Origin: Corynebacterium sp. HMSC05H05
Lineage (GTDB): Bacteria > Actinomycetota > Actinomycetes > Mycobacteriales > Mycobacteriaceae
Length of the DNA stretch: 64,000 nt
Direction: 5' to 3'
NCBI RefSeq assembly: GCF_001807265.1
Contig: NZ_KV788371.1
Span: forward strand, 111,691-175,690
Positions within the stretch are counted from its first letter, which is position 1, and every line of letters begins with the position of its first letter. The notes beneath the pieces were generated by a model, which saw only the letters and a list, made by a program, of their open reading frames with translations, searched no databases and was not told the origin of the DNA. The translations under genes and the position numbers were made by a program. Positions 35,747-44,987 of the stretch are shown here, one piece after another.

Positions 35747-37204
35747 TCACACGCGATGTGGTCGTCGCGGCTGGGACCTCAACCTCCGTGCCATCGGCCC
35801 CGGGCGGGCGGCCCGGGAACACGACGCGGAAACGCGCGCCGCCGTCGTCCGATTCCTCCACCACGACGGTGGCGTTGTGCGGTCGAAGACCTGCTTCACA
35901 ATGGCAAGGCCCAAACCGGACCCCGGCATGGAACGGGACTCGGGTGCGCGGTAGAAGCGCTCGAAGACCTTCTCGCGCTGGTCTGCCGGAATGCCGGGGC
36001 CGGAGTCGTCCACAATCAACACTGCGTTGCGCTTCGCCGCCTTTAACGACACGCGCACGGTGCCTCCCTGCGGAGACCACTTCGCGGCGTTGTCGATGAG
36101 GTTGATCGGGGCACGCCCCATGGCGAACCGGTCGCCGGTGATAATCCACGGGTCGGCTTCGAATTGGAACGCCAAGTCCGGGCGGCGGCGCCGGACACGG
36201 TCGAGGGCTTCCTCCAGCACCTTGTCCAGGCGGAAATCCTCAGGCTCGGCCCCTTGCTGCGCTTCGTCTCGCGTCAGGTCGACCAGGTCGCCGATGAGAA
36301 TGGACATTTCCTCCATCTGCGCCATCACGTCGCGCTCCAGGTCCTTGCGGTCCTGCTCCGAGATCTGATCCTGGCGGCCGGAGTTGTACAGCATCATCAA
36401 CAGCTCGATGTTCGTGCGCATCGAGGTCAGCGGGGTCTTCAGCTCGTGGCCCGCATCCGCCACCAACTGTGCCTGGCGAGTCTTGGAGTCCTCCAGCGTG
36501 GAGATCATTTTATTGACCGACGTTGTGATCTCCGCGAACTCGTCGTCGCCATCAACGGGCAGTTCGGTCAGTTGGTCGGACTCGTTCGCGGCGTCGATAG
36601 CCCTGTGCAGCCGACGCACTGGCCGAAGGCCAACCGCGGCGATCACCGCGCCGGCAACCCACGCCAGAAGGCCACCGGTGCCAGCGATAACCAGCGCAGC
36701 CGCGCCCCAACTGCCGGAGACGATGCCGAACACGTCCAACTGCTGCGACATAGCCACGGTCACGCCGGAGTCGCTGCGGCGCACCACGACGCGCTCGCCC
36801 GCCACCGTGCGCTGCGAGAGCATGTCGCCTGACGACGTCGCCGTGTACGGCCCCGCCACCGGCACCGGGTCACCGTAGAACACGTTGGAGCCAGCGGGTG
36901 CCGCCGAAACCTTCACCCACGGGGTGGCGCGACGGAACTCGGCGAGCGCCCGTTTGAAGCCTTCCTGGTCATCCCCATCCAGGTCCTTCAACTGCAACGC
37001 CACGCCGTAGGTGCGGGTGCGCAGGTCGTCGTCCATGACGGTCAGACGAGTTGTTTCTGAAAGCCGGTAGGTAAACAGTGCGGTCAACAAAATGACCACA
37101 GCGACGATGCCGCCGGCGAGAACGGCCAAGCTGTTCCGCAGGGATCGCCCGGGGGTGTCCGCCCCCTGCGGCTCCGCTTCGCCTGTGAAGCGCCGCAAAA
37201 TCAC
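35747..37204 (-). CDS. mprB: Sensor histidine kinase MprB with a late frameshift
   Basis: An envelope-stress kinase: N-terminal helix ([21 protein letters not shown]), periplasmic domain, second helix, HAMP, and the H-box [13 protein letters not shown] with His253. The N-box [11 protein letters not shown] and the G-boxes DDSGPGIPA and [11 protein letters not shown] follow. After that point (about codon 440, near 35880) the frame turns to unrelated Arg-rich sequence. The expected ending ([17 protein letters not shown]...) continues in another frame to a stop at 35724-35726. One missing base in the stretch before the C-terminal strand explains this. It may be a real lesion or an assembly error. 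The start overlaps mprA by 4 nt. Confidence 0.85.
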   Translation of the reverse strand: MILRRFTGEAEPQGADTPGRSLRNSLAVLAGGIVAVVILLTALFTYRLSETTRLTVMDDDLRTRTYGVALQLKDLDGDDQEGFKRALAEFRRATPWVKVSAAPAGSNVFYGDPVPVAGPYTATSSGDMLSQRTVAGERVVVRRSDSGVTVAMSQQLDVFGIVSGSWGAAALVIAGTGGLLAWVAGAVIAAVGLRPVRRLHRAIDAANESDQLTELPVDGDDEFAEITTSVNKMISTLEDSKTRQAQLVADAGHELKTPLTSMRTNIELLMMLYNSGRQDQISEQDRKDLERDVMAQMEEMSILIGDLVDLTRDEAQQGAEPEDFRLDKVLEEALDRVRRRRPDLAFQFEADPWIITGDRFAMGRAPINLIDNAAKWSPQGGTVRVSLKAAKRNAVLIVDDSGPGIPADQREKVFERFYRAPESRSMPGSGLGLAIVKQVFDRTTPPSWWRNRTTAARVSASCSRAARPGPMARRLRSQPRRPHRV

Positions 37205-37899
37205 GGAGCGGTCTCCCGCAGTACATAGCCGACGCCGCGGACGGTGTGGATCAGGCGAGATTCGCCGCCCGCCTCAGTCTTGCGGCGCAGGTAGCCGATG
37301 TAGACCTCGAGAGCGTTTCCGGACGTTGGGAAGTCGTAGCCCCACACCTCTTCCAGGATGGTCTGGCGGGCCAGCACGTGGCGCGGGTTCTGCAGCAGCA
37401 AGTGCAGCAGCGCAAACTCGGTACGGGTCAGCGAGATTGCCCGGCCCCCACGGGTCACGTCGCGAGTGGAGGTGTCCATGACCAGATCCTCGAACTGGAG
37501 GCGTGTCTGGTCCTTTTCAGCGGCCTTCCGAGCCTCCGAACGGGTGCGGCGCAACAGCGAGCCCACACGAGCCAACAATTCCTCCAGGGCGAAAGGCTTG
37601 GGCAGGTAGTCGTCCGCGCCCGCGTCCAAACCGGCGACGCGGTCGGACACGCCGTCGCGAGCCGTGAGCATGAGGATCGGGCCGTCGTACCCCGAGGAAC
37701 GTAGGGTCCGGCAGACGCCCAAGCCGTCAAGCTTGGGCATCATGAGGTCGAGGATGGTCAGATCAGGCTGTTCAATACGGATCTGGTCAAGCGCGTCTTC
37801 ACCATCTACGGCGAGAACGACGTCGTATCCGTTGAAGCGAAGCGAGCGCCGAAGCGACTCACGGACGGCCTGCTCGTCGTCGGCTACGAGAATTTTCAT
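37201..37899 (-). CDS. mprA: Response regulator MprA
   Basis: A 232-residue OmpR-family regulator. The receiver domain has ADDEQ acidic residues, the phospho-acceptor Asp51 in [13 protein letters not shown], and the KPF switch lysine. The C-terminal winged helix carries [13 protein letters not shown] and [13 protein letters not shown]. It partners with MprB (ATGA overlap) and in Actinobacteria responds to envelope stress and activates pepD/htrA, which is two genes downstream. A TATAAG-like -10 box lies about 23 nt upstream of the ATG. Confidence 0.95.
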   Translation of the reverse strand: MKILVADDEQAVRESLRRSLRFNGYDVVLAVDGEDALDQIRIEQPDLTILDLMMPKLDGLGVCRTLRSSGYDGPILMLTARDGVSDRVAGLDAGADDYLPKPFALEELLARVGSLLRRTRSEARKAAEKDQTRLQFEDLVMDTSTRDVTRGGRAISLTRTEFALLHLLLQNPRHVLARQTILEEVWGYDFPTSGNALEVYIGYLRRKTEAGGESRLIHTVRGVGYVLRETAP

Positions 37900-37946
37900 A
37901 GGATTATTATGACTTATATTTTCCTCAGAGTTGAATTAAGCTGAAA

Positions 37947-37976
37947 AAACCGGGTCCCACCTGGGGATCCCGGTTT
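37947..37976 (-). terminator. Terminator after rpmF
   Basis: AAACCGGG (37947-37954) pairs with CCCGGTTT (37969-37976), with an inner CCC/GGG pairing. On the minus strand it is followed by a T-run (complement of 37944-37949). It ends the rpmE2-rpmF transcript. Confidence 0.85.
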
Positions 37977-38007
37977 GTTCGTTGGGTCTTTTACGACCCT
38001 TAAAAGC

Positions 38008-38181
38008 TTAGAACTGCTCGACGTCGATCAGACCAGCCTGAGCGGCCTTGATCAGGCGGCGCGGGATGCGTACCTCCTGACCATCGATCTTGACGGTCTG
38101 CAGGTCGGCGTTGTCGGCCTTCCACTGGGAACGACGCATGCGCGTGTTCGCGCGGGACTTCTTGAACTTCGGTGTTGCCAT
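38008..38181 (-). CDS. rpmF: 50S ribosomal protein L32
   Basis: A 57-residue L32: [20 protein letters not shown], then a C-terminal segment ending LIDVEQF. The zinc-binding cysteines of the classical form are absent (no Cys in the protein), so it is the zinc-independent type. It lies 21 nt downstream of rpmE2 and is followed by a strong terminator. Short length kept it below typical gene-calling cut-offs, but start, Shine-Dalgarno region and terminator are all in place. Confidence 0.96.
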   Translation of the reverse strand: MATPKFKKSRANTRMRRSQWKADNADLQTVKIDGQEVRIPRRLIKAAQAGLIDVEQF

Positions 38182-38202
38182 GACGAGTCTCCTTTATCCC
38201 CT

Positions 38203-38472
38203 CTAGTTGGCCTTCTTCTTGCGGCGGGCCATGCCACCGAAACGCTGGTTGAACTTCTCCACGCGACCAGCGGTGTCCATGAGACGCTGTGCGCCGGTCC
38301 AGAACGGGTGGGACTCGGCGGTGACGTCCACGACCACGAGCGGGTACTCGTTGCCGTCTTCCCACTGCTCAGTGCGTGCGGAGGTCAGGGTGGAGCGCGT
38401 CAGGAACTTGTGGCCCGTGTTTGCGTCCTGGAAAATCACCGGGTGGTAATCCGGGTGAATATCTTTCCTCAT
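38203..38472 (-). CDS. rpmE2: 50S ribosomal protein L31 type B
   Basis: An 89-residue L31 of the type B (long, cysteine-free) form: [40 protein letters not shown] and a basic Arg/Lys tail. In many bacteria this form replaces the zinc-binding L31 under zinc limitation. It forms a two-gene operon with rpmF. Confidence 0.96.
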   Translation of the reverse strand: MRKDIHPDYHPVIFQDANTGHKFLTRSTLTSARTEQWEDGNEYPLVVVDVTAESHPFWTGAQRLMDTAGRVEKFNQRFGGMARRKKKAN

Positions 38473-38606
38473 GTGATTCGTCTCCCTCAGGATTGAACTA
38501 CGGGTCGGTTCTCCACGCTCGCATCGCGCGAAGATCGTGCCCGAGTTGGGTGCGAAATGGTCTTCTCATCCGGCGATTGCCGAACAACCTGCAGGATTAT
38601 ACTTGC

Positions 38607-39386
38607 CTAGGCGAGTTTTTCCGAATCGCGCAGTTTCACATTTCGCCACCACAGCAGCAGCGCTCCGGCCAGCGCCTGCGCCAGGCCGAGCACGAGCCAT
38701 GCAAGATTGCCAAGTTCAACCGGAAAGGCCAAGCTCAACACCGCGAGCATGAGGTGCATTCCGCCATGCGAGCCTGCCGCCCACCAGAAGCTGCCAAAGC
38801 AGTAGACCAGCGCAGCACCGAGGATGGACATCCCGAAAGGCATAGCCAAGTACACGACATGGTCGAGAGTACTTTGTTGCCCTCCCGCAGAGGTTAAGTG
38901 AATCAATGTGAAGGCGGCGGTTGTCCACACCACGGTCAGCGCTTCGCGGTGGCGCGTGACGTCGAAAAGCCAGCCACGGAAGAGCAGCTCTTCAGGGATC
39001 CCCTGCAGCAAGTATGCGCGAACGAGGATCCACGCCACGATTGCGACAACCGGATAGTCGCCAGCCTCGGCCGTCTCCGGTATCTCCGGGCCGCGCCCGA
39101 GGATCGCCCAGAGCAATGCCCAGCCCAGGACCATCGGTACGGCAACCACGAGCGTGCCACCAAGCAGCCCCCACGCCCCTTTCCAATTGATGCGGGACCG
39201 CTCAACGCAGCGCACCCACACAACGACGAATGCGACCACCAACACAGGAGTCAGGCAAAACAAGAGGGTTTCGTCCACATACGGGGCGAGCGGGAGCCGA
39301 GCAAGATTCGCCCCCATGAGCACAGCTACAGCGATGACGGCGCGGAGCACGAGGCCGAATGCATTGACAGGAATTCTTGGATTCAT
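38607..39386 (-). CDS. CPBP-family intramembrane glutamic endopeptidase
   Basis: A 259-residue protein with about seven or eight hydrophobic segments and the CPBP/Abi signature: GIPEELLFRGWLF (EExxxR, motif 1), followed by FTLIHLTS (FxxxH, motif 2). Such proteases process prenylated or other membrane peptides and some confer bacteriocin self-immunity. The ATG at 39384-39386 is used; longer TTG or GTG starts near 39440 exist and neither has a good Shine-Dalgarno. It is divergent from a NarL-type two-component system with a palindrome in the shared intergenic region. Confidence 0.8.
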   Translation of the reverse strand: MNPRIPVNAFGLVLRAVIAVAVLMGANLARLPLAPYVDETLLFCLTPVLVVAFVVVWVRCVERSRINWKGAWGLLGGTLVVAVPMVLGWALLWAILGRGPEIPETAEAGDYPVVAIVAWILVRAYLLQGIPEELLFRGWLFDVTRHREALTVVWTTAAFTLIHLTSAGGQQSTLDHVVYLAMPFGMSILGAALVYCFGSFWWAAGSHGGMHLMLAVLSLAFPVELGNLAWLVLGLAQALAGALLLWWRNVKLRDSEKLA

Positions 39387-39443
39387 GTTGAGCGACTTTA
39401 TGGAGCGCAAACCGGCCGGGAAAGTAGATACGGTCACCAAAAT

Positions 39444-39461
39444 CCATGACCCGGGTCATGG
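39444..39461. promoter_or_regulatory. 18-bp perfect palindrome in the divergent promoter region
   Basis: CCATGACCCGGGTCATGG (39444-39461) is perfectly self-complementary and lies between the CPBP protease gene and the sensor kinase gene, 25 nt before the kinase ATG. Its size and position fit an operator bound by a dimeric regulator, most simply the NarL-type regulator encoded two genes away. Confidence 0.6.
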
Positions 39462-39485
39462 GTGTCAGCGGGTAGGTTCAGCACC

Positions 39486-40532
39486 ATGAACCGTGTCCAC
39501 CTGCACCTGTTGGACAGCATCCTGGCCTTCACCACAGTGCTGTACCTCAACTTGGCGTCAGCAGCACTCGTGCGAGAGGGAATACTTCTGGCAGTCGCCG
39601 TGCTCACCATTGCGGCCTGGGTGGCGTGGCGCAGGACGGAACACAAGGTTGCCGCGGTGTGTTTCTCTTTGTGCGCGTTCGCCATCCTCGGTACCGCGAA
39701 CAACCCGATCAGCATCCTCGTTTTGTGGTGCGCTGTCGTTGCGGTGCATATGAGTCTGGGCAAACGGGCAGCGTACGTGTACGCGGGCGCAATCGTAGTA
39801 GCCGCTTTCGCCGCACAGGTCACGGTTCACGCCCCGGCCGGCAAAACCGCTTACGAAACGCTCGCCGGTGCCGCCGCGGCTGCCGTGGGCCTCAATCTCG
39901 CTTCCACGGTTTCCCGGCAACGCTGGCACGAGGCGCATCAGCAGGACATGGCGATGGCGAAAGAGCGCGAGAGAATCGCGGCAACGCTTCACGATGCCCT
40001 CGGGCACCGCCTCACCACTATCGGCCTCAGCCTCGACTACGCACTCCGCATCCCCGACGCGGAGAAGCGCGATGACGAGATCGCACGAGCTCGTGCAAAT
40101 GTGTCGGAGGCCCTGCACGAGATGCGCGCAACCGTGCGCGCAATGAAGCCTGCCGCTCACCCGGACGAGGATATCGAGTCCGCGCTGTCTCATCTGGCGG
40201 CGTCTTTCGCAACTACATCTTTAGACGTTGATTTCTCCCACACAACGCAAGCGAAGTACTCCACCGAAGAGCGCATGCTCATGCTGCATTTTTGCCAGGA
40301 GGCTCTGACAAACGTGCTGCGCCATTCGCACGCCACGAAAGCCCGAATCGTTCTTGCTGGCCGAATACTCTCTGTGACCGACAATGGAGTGGGAACGACT
40401 GGGCCGGAGGCTTTCGGCATCACCTCGCTTCGCGAACGCGCCGCGGGACTCCACGGCGAAATCCTCACGGTCCCCCACGGCGGCATCGACGGCGGGTTTC
40501 GCATTGAACTGCACCTCAAGGAGAAACCATGA
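39486..40532 (+). CDS. NarL-system sensor histidine kinase (HisKA_3)
   Basis: A 348-residue membrane kinase with about five N-terminal hydrophobic segments (residues 10-140), a coiled linker, the HisKA_3 motif ERERIAATLHDALGHRL with His169, and a HATPase domain (CQEALTNVLRHSHATKA and SVTDNGVGTTGPEAFGITSLRERA). It senses an unknown envelope or small-molecule cue. It overlaps the regulator gene by 4 nt, and a permease follows. The ATG at 39486 is preferred; an in-frame start at 39462 exists. Confidence 0.92.
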   Translation: MNRVHLHLLDSILAFTTVLYLNLASAALVREGILLAVAVLTIAAWVAWRRTEHKVAAVCFSLCAFAILGTANNPISILVLWCAVVAVHMSLGKRAAYVYAGAIVVAAFAAQVTVHAPAGKTAYETLAGAAAAAVGLNLASTVSRQRWHEAHQQDMAMAKERERIAATLHDALGHRLTTIGLSLDYALRIPDAEKRDDEIARARANVSEALHEMRATVRAMKPAAHPDEDIESALSHLAASFATTSLDVDFSHTTQAKYSTEERMLMLHFCQEALTNVLRHSHATKARIVLAGRILSVTDNGVGTTGPEAFGITSLRERAAGLHGEILTVPHGGIDGGFRIELHLKEKP

Positions 40533-41131
40533 CCACACGCGCACTGCTCATCGACGATCACGAGATGCTCCTGCGCGGCCTCCGGCTCATCCTGGAAACC
40601 GATGACCGGGTCGAGGTTGCCGCGACGACAACTGACGGCGCACAAGCGCTGAACCTCGCACGGCGCTGCGATGTCGACGTGGTGGTCACCGACGCCGCCA
40701 TGCCGGGAACCGACGGGGTTGGGGTCGTACGCGACTGCAGCCCCCACGTCCCCGTACTCGTGCTCACCACTTTCGACGACGCTAGCTTGGTCAAGCGGCT
40801 GCTCGACGCCGGCGCCTCCGGTTACATCCTCAAAGATGTTTCTCCTGAAGAATTATCCAGCGCTATCGTCGCCACCGCACAGGGCGGTCTCGTCCTCGAT
40901 CCGCGGATTGCCCGCTACGTCGCAGGTAACCCGCAGCTGACAATTCTGACACCGACGGAGCGTTCCGTCGCCGAAAAGGTCGCACAAGGCATGAACAACC
41001 AGGAAATTGCGAGTTCACTCTTCCTGGCTGAAGGCACCGTGAAAAACCACGTGTCTGCGCTGCTCCGGAAACTCGACGCGCGCGACCGCACGGTACTCGC
41101 GCTACACCTTGCCAAGGCTTTCGGGCTCTAA
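40529..41131 (+). CDS. NarL/FixJ-type response regulator
   Basis: A 200-residue regulator. Receiver domain: LLIDDHEML acidic pair, phospho-acceptor Asp55 in VVVTDAAMPG and lysine in YILKDVSPEE. The C-terminal LuxR-type helix-turn-helix shows LTPTERSVAEKVAQGMNNQE and GTVKNHVSALLRKL. It is coupled to the kinase by an ATGA overlap. Likely targets include its own operon and the divergent CPBP gene through the palindrome at 39444-39461. Confidence 0.94.
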   Translation: MTTRALLIDDHEMLLRGLRLILETDDRVEVAATTTDGAQALNLARRCDVDVVVTDAAMPGTDGVGVVRDCSPHVPVLVLTTFDDASLVKRLLDAGASGYILKDVSPEELSSAIVATAQGGLVLDPRIARYVAGNPQLTILTPTERSVAEKVAQGMNNQEIASSLFLAEGTVKNHVSALLRKLDARDRTVLALHLAKAFGL

Positions 41132-41142
41132 ACTCCAGCTTC

Positions 41143-42174
41143 GTGCGCTTTGCCTCTATCTTCTGGCCTGCCGCGGCTGTCGCTCTTTTCGCCGTTCTGG
41201 CCCTTCTCGACGCCTCCGCCGCAAAAGCGGAAGCCGCACGGTTGCTACCCGTCTTGATCTTTGCCGCATCGATGTCGGCCATGGTGAACCGTGCTGCGCA
41301 CGCTGGCGTGTTCGAGGCGATGGCCGCACGCATTGAACGCACGCGTTTCGTATGGCCCGCCTTCCTCGTCCTGTGCGTCCTTGTCACTATTTTTCTTTCC
41401 CTTGACACCACGGCGATCATGCTCACACCGCTGGCAGTGACGGTGGCGCGTCGCAACCGGCTGAGCGTCGTCGCACTATCTTTATCGGTGGTATGGATCG
41501 CCAACCTCGGTTCACTGCTTCTCCCGGTATCTAACCTGACGAACCTGCTGGCGTTCGAGCACTTTTCAACCACCTATGGATTCCTCGCAGCATCGTGGCG
41601 CCCTGCACTCACCGGCATAGCTGTAGCCGTAGCTGCCTCCTACGTCGCGCGCGGACTCTTTCGACCTGAACCGGGCCGCCAGCGCCCGAGCGCCCCACCC
41701 ACCCCGGGCGCTGCACCATGGATTCTCGGGGCGACCGTCGTCGCGCTACTTACCCCCATCCCCTTTTGGGTCAGCAGTACGGCTGGTGCGACGGTAATGG
41801 CGTTAACAGTAGGCGTCGAAAAGCGCGGCAACCTGATCCCGTGGCAGTCGCTGGCGCTCGTGGTCGCCATTTCTTCAGCCGTCGCAATGCTTCCGCCACT
41901 GCCTGTCCACGCACCGGCCGCACTTTCGGGCGCGGTCACCGCGAACCTCGTCAACAACCTGCCGGCGTATCTCCTTCTTGAGCATGGTGAGCCTATGCAA
42001 CTGCTTATCGGCGTAAACTTCGGCCCACTGGTGACACCGTGGGCGTCCCTGGCTACGCTGTTGTGGCATGACCAGCTCAAACGCGCCGGCGTAAACGTCC
42101 CCTGGGCTGTGTTTGCGGCATTCGGGTGTGTACTGGCGCCACTCGCCGTGTTGTTGGCAAGCCTTGCCGCCTGA
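41143..42174 (+). CDS. ArsB/SLC13-type ion transporter
   Basis: A 343-residue protein with about ten hydrophobic segments, starting at GTG 41143 (MRFASIFWPAAAVALFA). LSLDTTAIMLTPLAVTVARR and IANLGSLLLPVSNLTNLLAFEHF match the re-entrant loop motifs of the ion transporter superfamily (ArsB/NhaD/CitM type), and TANLVNNLPAYLLL is the second repeat's motif. The substrate is not evident. It lies 11 nt after the response regulator, so it is probably an output of the two-component system. Confidence 0.8.
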   Translation: MRFASIFWPAAAVALFAVLALLDASAAKAEAARLLPVLIFAASMSAMVNRAAHAGVFEAMAARIERTRFVWPAFLVLCVLVTIFLSLDTTAIMLTPLAVTVARRNRLSVVALSLSVVWIANLGSLLLPVSNLTNLLAFEHFSTTYGFLAASWRPALTGIAVAVAASYVARGLFRPEPGRQRPSAPPTPGAAPWILGATVVALLTPIPFWVSSTAGATVMALTVGVEKRGNLIPWQSLALVVAISSAVAMLPPLPVHAPAALSGAVTANLVNNLPAYLLLEHGEPMQLLIGVNFGPLVTPWASLATLLWHDQLKRAGVNVPWAVFAAFGCVLAPLAVLLASLAA

Positions 42175-42356
42175 GATTAGGAGTTTCGGCGCTGAACATG
42201 TACTGTTTACTCTCGCTGTTGTCGAAGTACACGTATACGCCTGCGTCAACCGATTGCACTTGCGCTGGTCGCGGACCCTCACTCCGCTTCTCACCTGGCG
42301 CTTTCCTCACATAGCGATCGTGTCGTGGGCGGCAAGAAGAGTAAGGAAGCTAACCC

Positions 42357-42593
42357 ATGTCGGCACATTGCCAGGTCACGGGACGTAAGCCGTCTTTCGG
42401 CAAGACCGTCTCGCACTCGCACCGCCGCCACTCGCGCCGTTGGAACCCCAACGTGCAGAAGCGTCGGTTCTACCTGCCCTCCGAGGGCCGTACCATTACC
42501 CTGAACGTCTCCACCAAGGGTCTGAAGGTCATTGACCGCGACGGTATCGAGTCCGTCGTCGCTCAGATCCGCGCACGAGGTGAGAAGATCTAA
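42357..42593 (+). CDS. rpmB: 50S ribosomal protein L28
   Basis: A 78-residue L28: [20 protein letters not shown], then [15 protein letters not shown]. Only one cysteine is present, so no zinc ribbon forms. It is first in the rpmB-rpmG-rpsN-rpsR operon beside amtR, as in C. glutamicum. The 182 nt upstream (42175-42356) hold no gene and must contain the promoter; no TGAAAATNATTTTCA-type Zur palindrome is visible there. Confidence 0.97.
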   Translation: MSAHCQVTGRKPSFGKTVSHSHRRHSRRWNPNVQKRRFYLPSEGRTITLNVSTKGLKVIDRDGIESVVAQIRARGEKI

Positions 42594-42757
42594 TGGCACG
42601 TAACGATATCCGCCCGATCATCAAGCTCAAGTCCACTGCGGGCACCGGTTTCACCTATGTGACCCGTAAGAACAAGCGCAACAACCCGGATCGCATCACG
42701 CTGAAGAAGTACGACCCGGTTGTTCGCAAGCACGTCGAATTCCGCGAGGAGCGATAA
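42593..42757 (+). CDS. rpmG: 50S ribosomal protein L33
   Basis: A 54-residue L33 starting [19 protein letters not shown], with the ATG overlapping the rpmB stop (TAATG). It has no cysteines, so it is the zinc-independent form. Normal family length, with the typical [12 protein letters not shown] segment. Three nucleotides separate it from rpsN. Confidence 0.97.
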   Translation: MARNDIRPIIKLKSTAGTGFTYVTRKNKRNNPDRITLKKYDPVVRKHVEFREER

Positions 42758-42760
42758 TCC

Positions 42761-43066
42761 ATGGCGAAGAAGTCCAAGATCGCTAAGAACGAGCAGCGTA
42801 AAGAGATCGTCGCCCGCTACGCGGAGCGTCGTCAGGAGCTCAAGGCCATCATCAAGAACCCGGAGACCTCTGACGAGGACCGTCTTGAGGCACAGTTCGA
42901 GCTCAACCGTCAGCCGCGCGACGCCTCCCCGGCTCGCGTGCGCAACCGTGACTCGCGTGACGGTCGCCCCCGCGGCTACCTCCGCAAGTTCGGTGTTTCC
43001 CGTGTCCGTATGCGCGAGATGGCTCACCGTGGTGAGCTGCCTGGCGTCCGTAAGTCTTCGTGGTAA
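42761..43066 (+). CDS. rpsN: 30S ribosomal protein S14
   Basis: A 101-residue S14 of the long, cysteine-free type: [40 protein letters not shown] and the C-terminal [11 protein letters not shown]. The short zinc-binding form has four cysteines; none is present here. Third gene of the four-gene ribosomal operon. Confidence 0.97.
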   Translation: MAKKSKIAKNEQRKEIVARYAERRQELKAIIKNPETSDEDRLEAQFELNRQPRDASPARVRNRDSRDGRPRGYLRKFGVSRVRMREMAHRGELPGVRKSSW

Positions 43067-43080
43067 GGAGGACTCACATT

Positions 43081-43329
43081 ATGAAGCGCAACAATTCGCG
43101 TAAGCCGCGCATTGAGCAGTCCCGCCGCCCGAAGAAGAACCCGCTGAAGGCGAAGGGCATCGAATCGGTCGACTACAAGGATGTTGAGACCCTGCGTCTG
43201 TTCATCTCCGACCGCCACAAGATCCGCTCCCGCCGCGTCACGGGCCTGACCCCGCAGCAGCAGCGCCAGGTCGCTACCGCTGTGAAGAACGCGCGCGAGA
43301 TGGCTCTTCTGCCGTTCACCACCCGCTAA
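43081..43329 (+). CDS. rpsR: 30S ribosomal protein S18
   Basis: An 82-residue S18: [20 protein letters not shown] and [20 protein letters not shown] are the family core. No cysteines. The ATG at 43081 follows AAGGAGG, which decides it over a longer frame starting in the rpsN overlap. Last gene of the operon, followed by a terminator. Confidence 0.97.
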   Translation: MKRNNSRKPRIEQSRRPKKNPLKAKGIESVDYKDVETLRLFISDRHKIRSRRVTGLTPQQQRQVATAVKNAREMALLPFTTR

Positions 43330-43372
43330 TTAGCCGGTTGACGATGACAGCGTAGAGTCTTCGGCTCAAAAG

Positions 43373-43418
43373 AAGCACCCGCACTCCCCTCCCCGGAGGG
43401 TCGAGAGCGGGTGCTTTT
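43373..43418 (+). terminator. Terminator of the rpmB-rpsR operon
   Basis: AAGCACCCGC (43373-43382) pairs with GCGGGTGCTT (43407-43416), enclosing a second small hairpin CCCTCC/GGAGGG, and is followed by a short T-run. It starts 43 nt after rpsR. Confidence 0.88.
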
Positions 43419-43476
43419 CGTCTATAGTTATCCCGCGCAACCGTACACAGAGAGCTCCCTGGAAAGGACGCAAGGC

Positions 43477-44160
43477 ATGGCGAAACCGGTCGGACGGCCA
43501 CGCAAGCAAAGCCCCCGCCGCAGAGGCGCCACCGCGCGCGAGGAGATCCTCGACGCCGCCTCCGAACTGTTCACCCGCAAAGGTTTCGCCACCACCTCCA
43601 CCCATGACATCGCGGACGCGGTGGGCATGCGCCAAGCCTCGCTGTACTACCACTTCCCGTCTAAGCGCGACATCTTTCTCACGCTGCTGATGGGCACGAT
43701 TCAGCCGGCGCTGGCGCTCGCGTCGGATCTGGCAAAGACCGACGAGTCGGCGGCGGTGAAGCTGTGGGCGCTCGTGGCCGCCGAGTCGCGCATCCTGCTG
43801 TCCTCGAATTGGAACATCGGCAGGCTCTACCAACTGCCTGTGCTTTTGTCCGAGGAGTTCGCCGAGTACCACGAGGCGCGCCAAGAGCTGGAAGGAATCT
43901 TCCGCAAGCTGTCGGGGCAGATCGTCGGCGAGGACGACCCGCGCATCGATCTGCCGTTCCACATGACGCTCGCGGCCATCGAGATGCGCGACAACACAGG
44001 CACCGCGCCCTACCCGCTTGTCGACGATGCGCTGCCCGCCCCCGCCGTCACCATCGCCGACGCTGTGCTGGACGTGCTCCACACAGATCTGCCGGAACGC
44101 CGCACCGAGCGCATGCTCGAGCTGGTGGACCTGGTTTCCCGCAAGGACGAAGAGAACTAG
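43477..44160 (+). CDS. amtR: TetR-family nitrogen regulator AmtR
   Basis: A 227-residue TetR-type repressor closely resembling C. glutamicum AmtR, the master regulator of ammonium and nitrogen-source genes. The N-terminal helix-turn-helix shows LFTRKGFATTSTHDIADAVG and MRQASLYYHFPSKRDIFLTL; the ligand or GlnK-binding region carries WNIGRLYQLPVLLSEEFAEYH. The ATG at 43477 has GGAAAGGAC upstream; TATAGT at 43423-43428 is a plausible -10. Position after rpmB-rpmG-rpsN-rpsR matches C. glutamicum, supporting the name. Confidence 0.94.
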   Translation: MAKPVGRPRKQSPRRRGATAREEILDAASELFTRKGFATTSTHDIADAVGMRQASLYYHFPSKRDIFLTLLMGTIQPALALASDLAKTDESAAVKLWALVAAESRILLSSNWNIGRLYQLPVLLSEEFAEYHEARQELEGIFRKLSGQIVGEDDPRIDLPFHMTLAAIEMRDNTGTAPYPLVDDALPAPAVTIADAVLDVLHTDLPERRTERMLELVDLVSRKDEEN

Positions 44161-44987
44161 GGCTGGCAGGCCGCAGCCGGCAACCGCGCAGCTTCGGCGG
44201 CGAGTTTTTCCGCAGCGGCGGTGAGCATGGCCTGGCCTGTTTCGTAGGTCCCGTCCGCGGGCAGCGCTGTGATCGCAACAGGCGCCCACGCTCCGTCGCC
44301 GCGAGGGACGAGCCCGAACTGCCGTACTTGGTAGGCCCCCGTGGTGTCCGGCCCCCAACCTCCCTTGAACAGCGCCCCGATAGTCCCCAGTCCGTACGCC
44401 TGCGAAGGGTCGAGCTGGCCCATGAGCGCAAGCACGGGGCCAGCACCGTCCACGCAGGCGACCTGGCCTGCGAGCACGGCTTCGTCGGCCACGCTGAGCT
44501 GGGTTTGTCCGTAGGTGGAAAATTCCGGGCGGAGCGGTTCCGTGTTCACACGCGCGTCAAGTCCCGCTTCGGCAAGGACAGCGTCCACGGCGTCAGGGCC
44601 GACGGCGTCAAAGAGGCGCTGCGCCGCCCCGTTGTCGGACGCGCTCACCGCAGCGCGGGCGTCTTCCTCGAGTCCGGGAACGGTGCGCATGGCCGCAATT
44701 GCGATCGGCACCTTGATGGTGGACCAGGCGGGGCTCGGGGCGGTGAATCCGTCCGCTACCGGTCCCTCATTCCCTACCGTGGCGATACCCAGCTGGCCGC
44801 CGTAGATGGACTCGACGTGCGCGACCGTGGCGTCGAGAAGCAATTGCGCATCGGGGACGGAGGCCGGCGCCTCCGTGACCTCAGAGGTGACCACGGAAGT
44901 AACGGTCACGGCTTCCTGGCCGCCCGAGCAGGCGGACAACAACGGTGCGCCGACTGCGGCGAGCCCCAAGCGCCAGCGAGCTACCAA
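44157..44987 (-). CDS. Lipoprotein with class A beta-lactamase-like fold
   Basis: A 276-residue exported lipoprotein: signal ending LLSACSGG (lipobox), a Ser/Thr/Val linker, then a penicillin-recognising domain. Motif equivalents are visible: STIKVP (SxxK), SASDNGAA (SDN) and FKGGWG (in place of KTG). The TTG start overlaps the stop of the preceding transmembrane gene by 7 nt. It may be an envelope peptidase or esterase; beta-lactam hydrolysis is not implied because the Glu166 region is not recognisable. It is a paralogue of the gene at 45563-46432. Confidence 0.78.
   Translation of the reverse strand: MVARWRLGLAAVGAPLLSACSGGQEAVTVTSVVTSEVTEAPASVPDAQLLLDATVAHVESIYGGQLGIATVGNEGPVADGFTAPSPAWSTIKVPIAIAAMRTVPGLEEDARAAVSASDNGAAQRLFDAVGPDAVDAVLAEAGLDARVNTEPLRPEFSTYGQTQLSVADEAVLAGQVACVDGAGPVLALMGQLDPSQAYGLGTIGALFKGGWGPDTTGAYQVRQFGLVPRGDGAWAPVAITALPADGTYETGQAMLTAAAEKLAAEAARLPAAACQP

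Noticed and set aside
42175..42356. Zur operator upstream of the ribosomal operon
   Set aside because: No TGAAAATNATTTTCA-like dyad found by eye in this interval.
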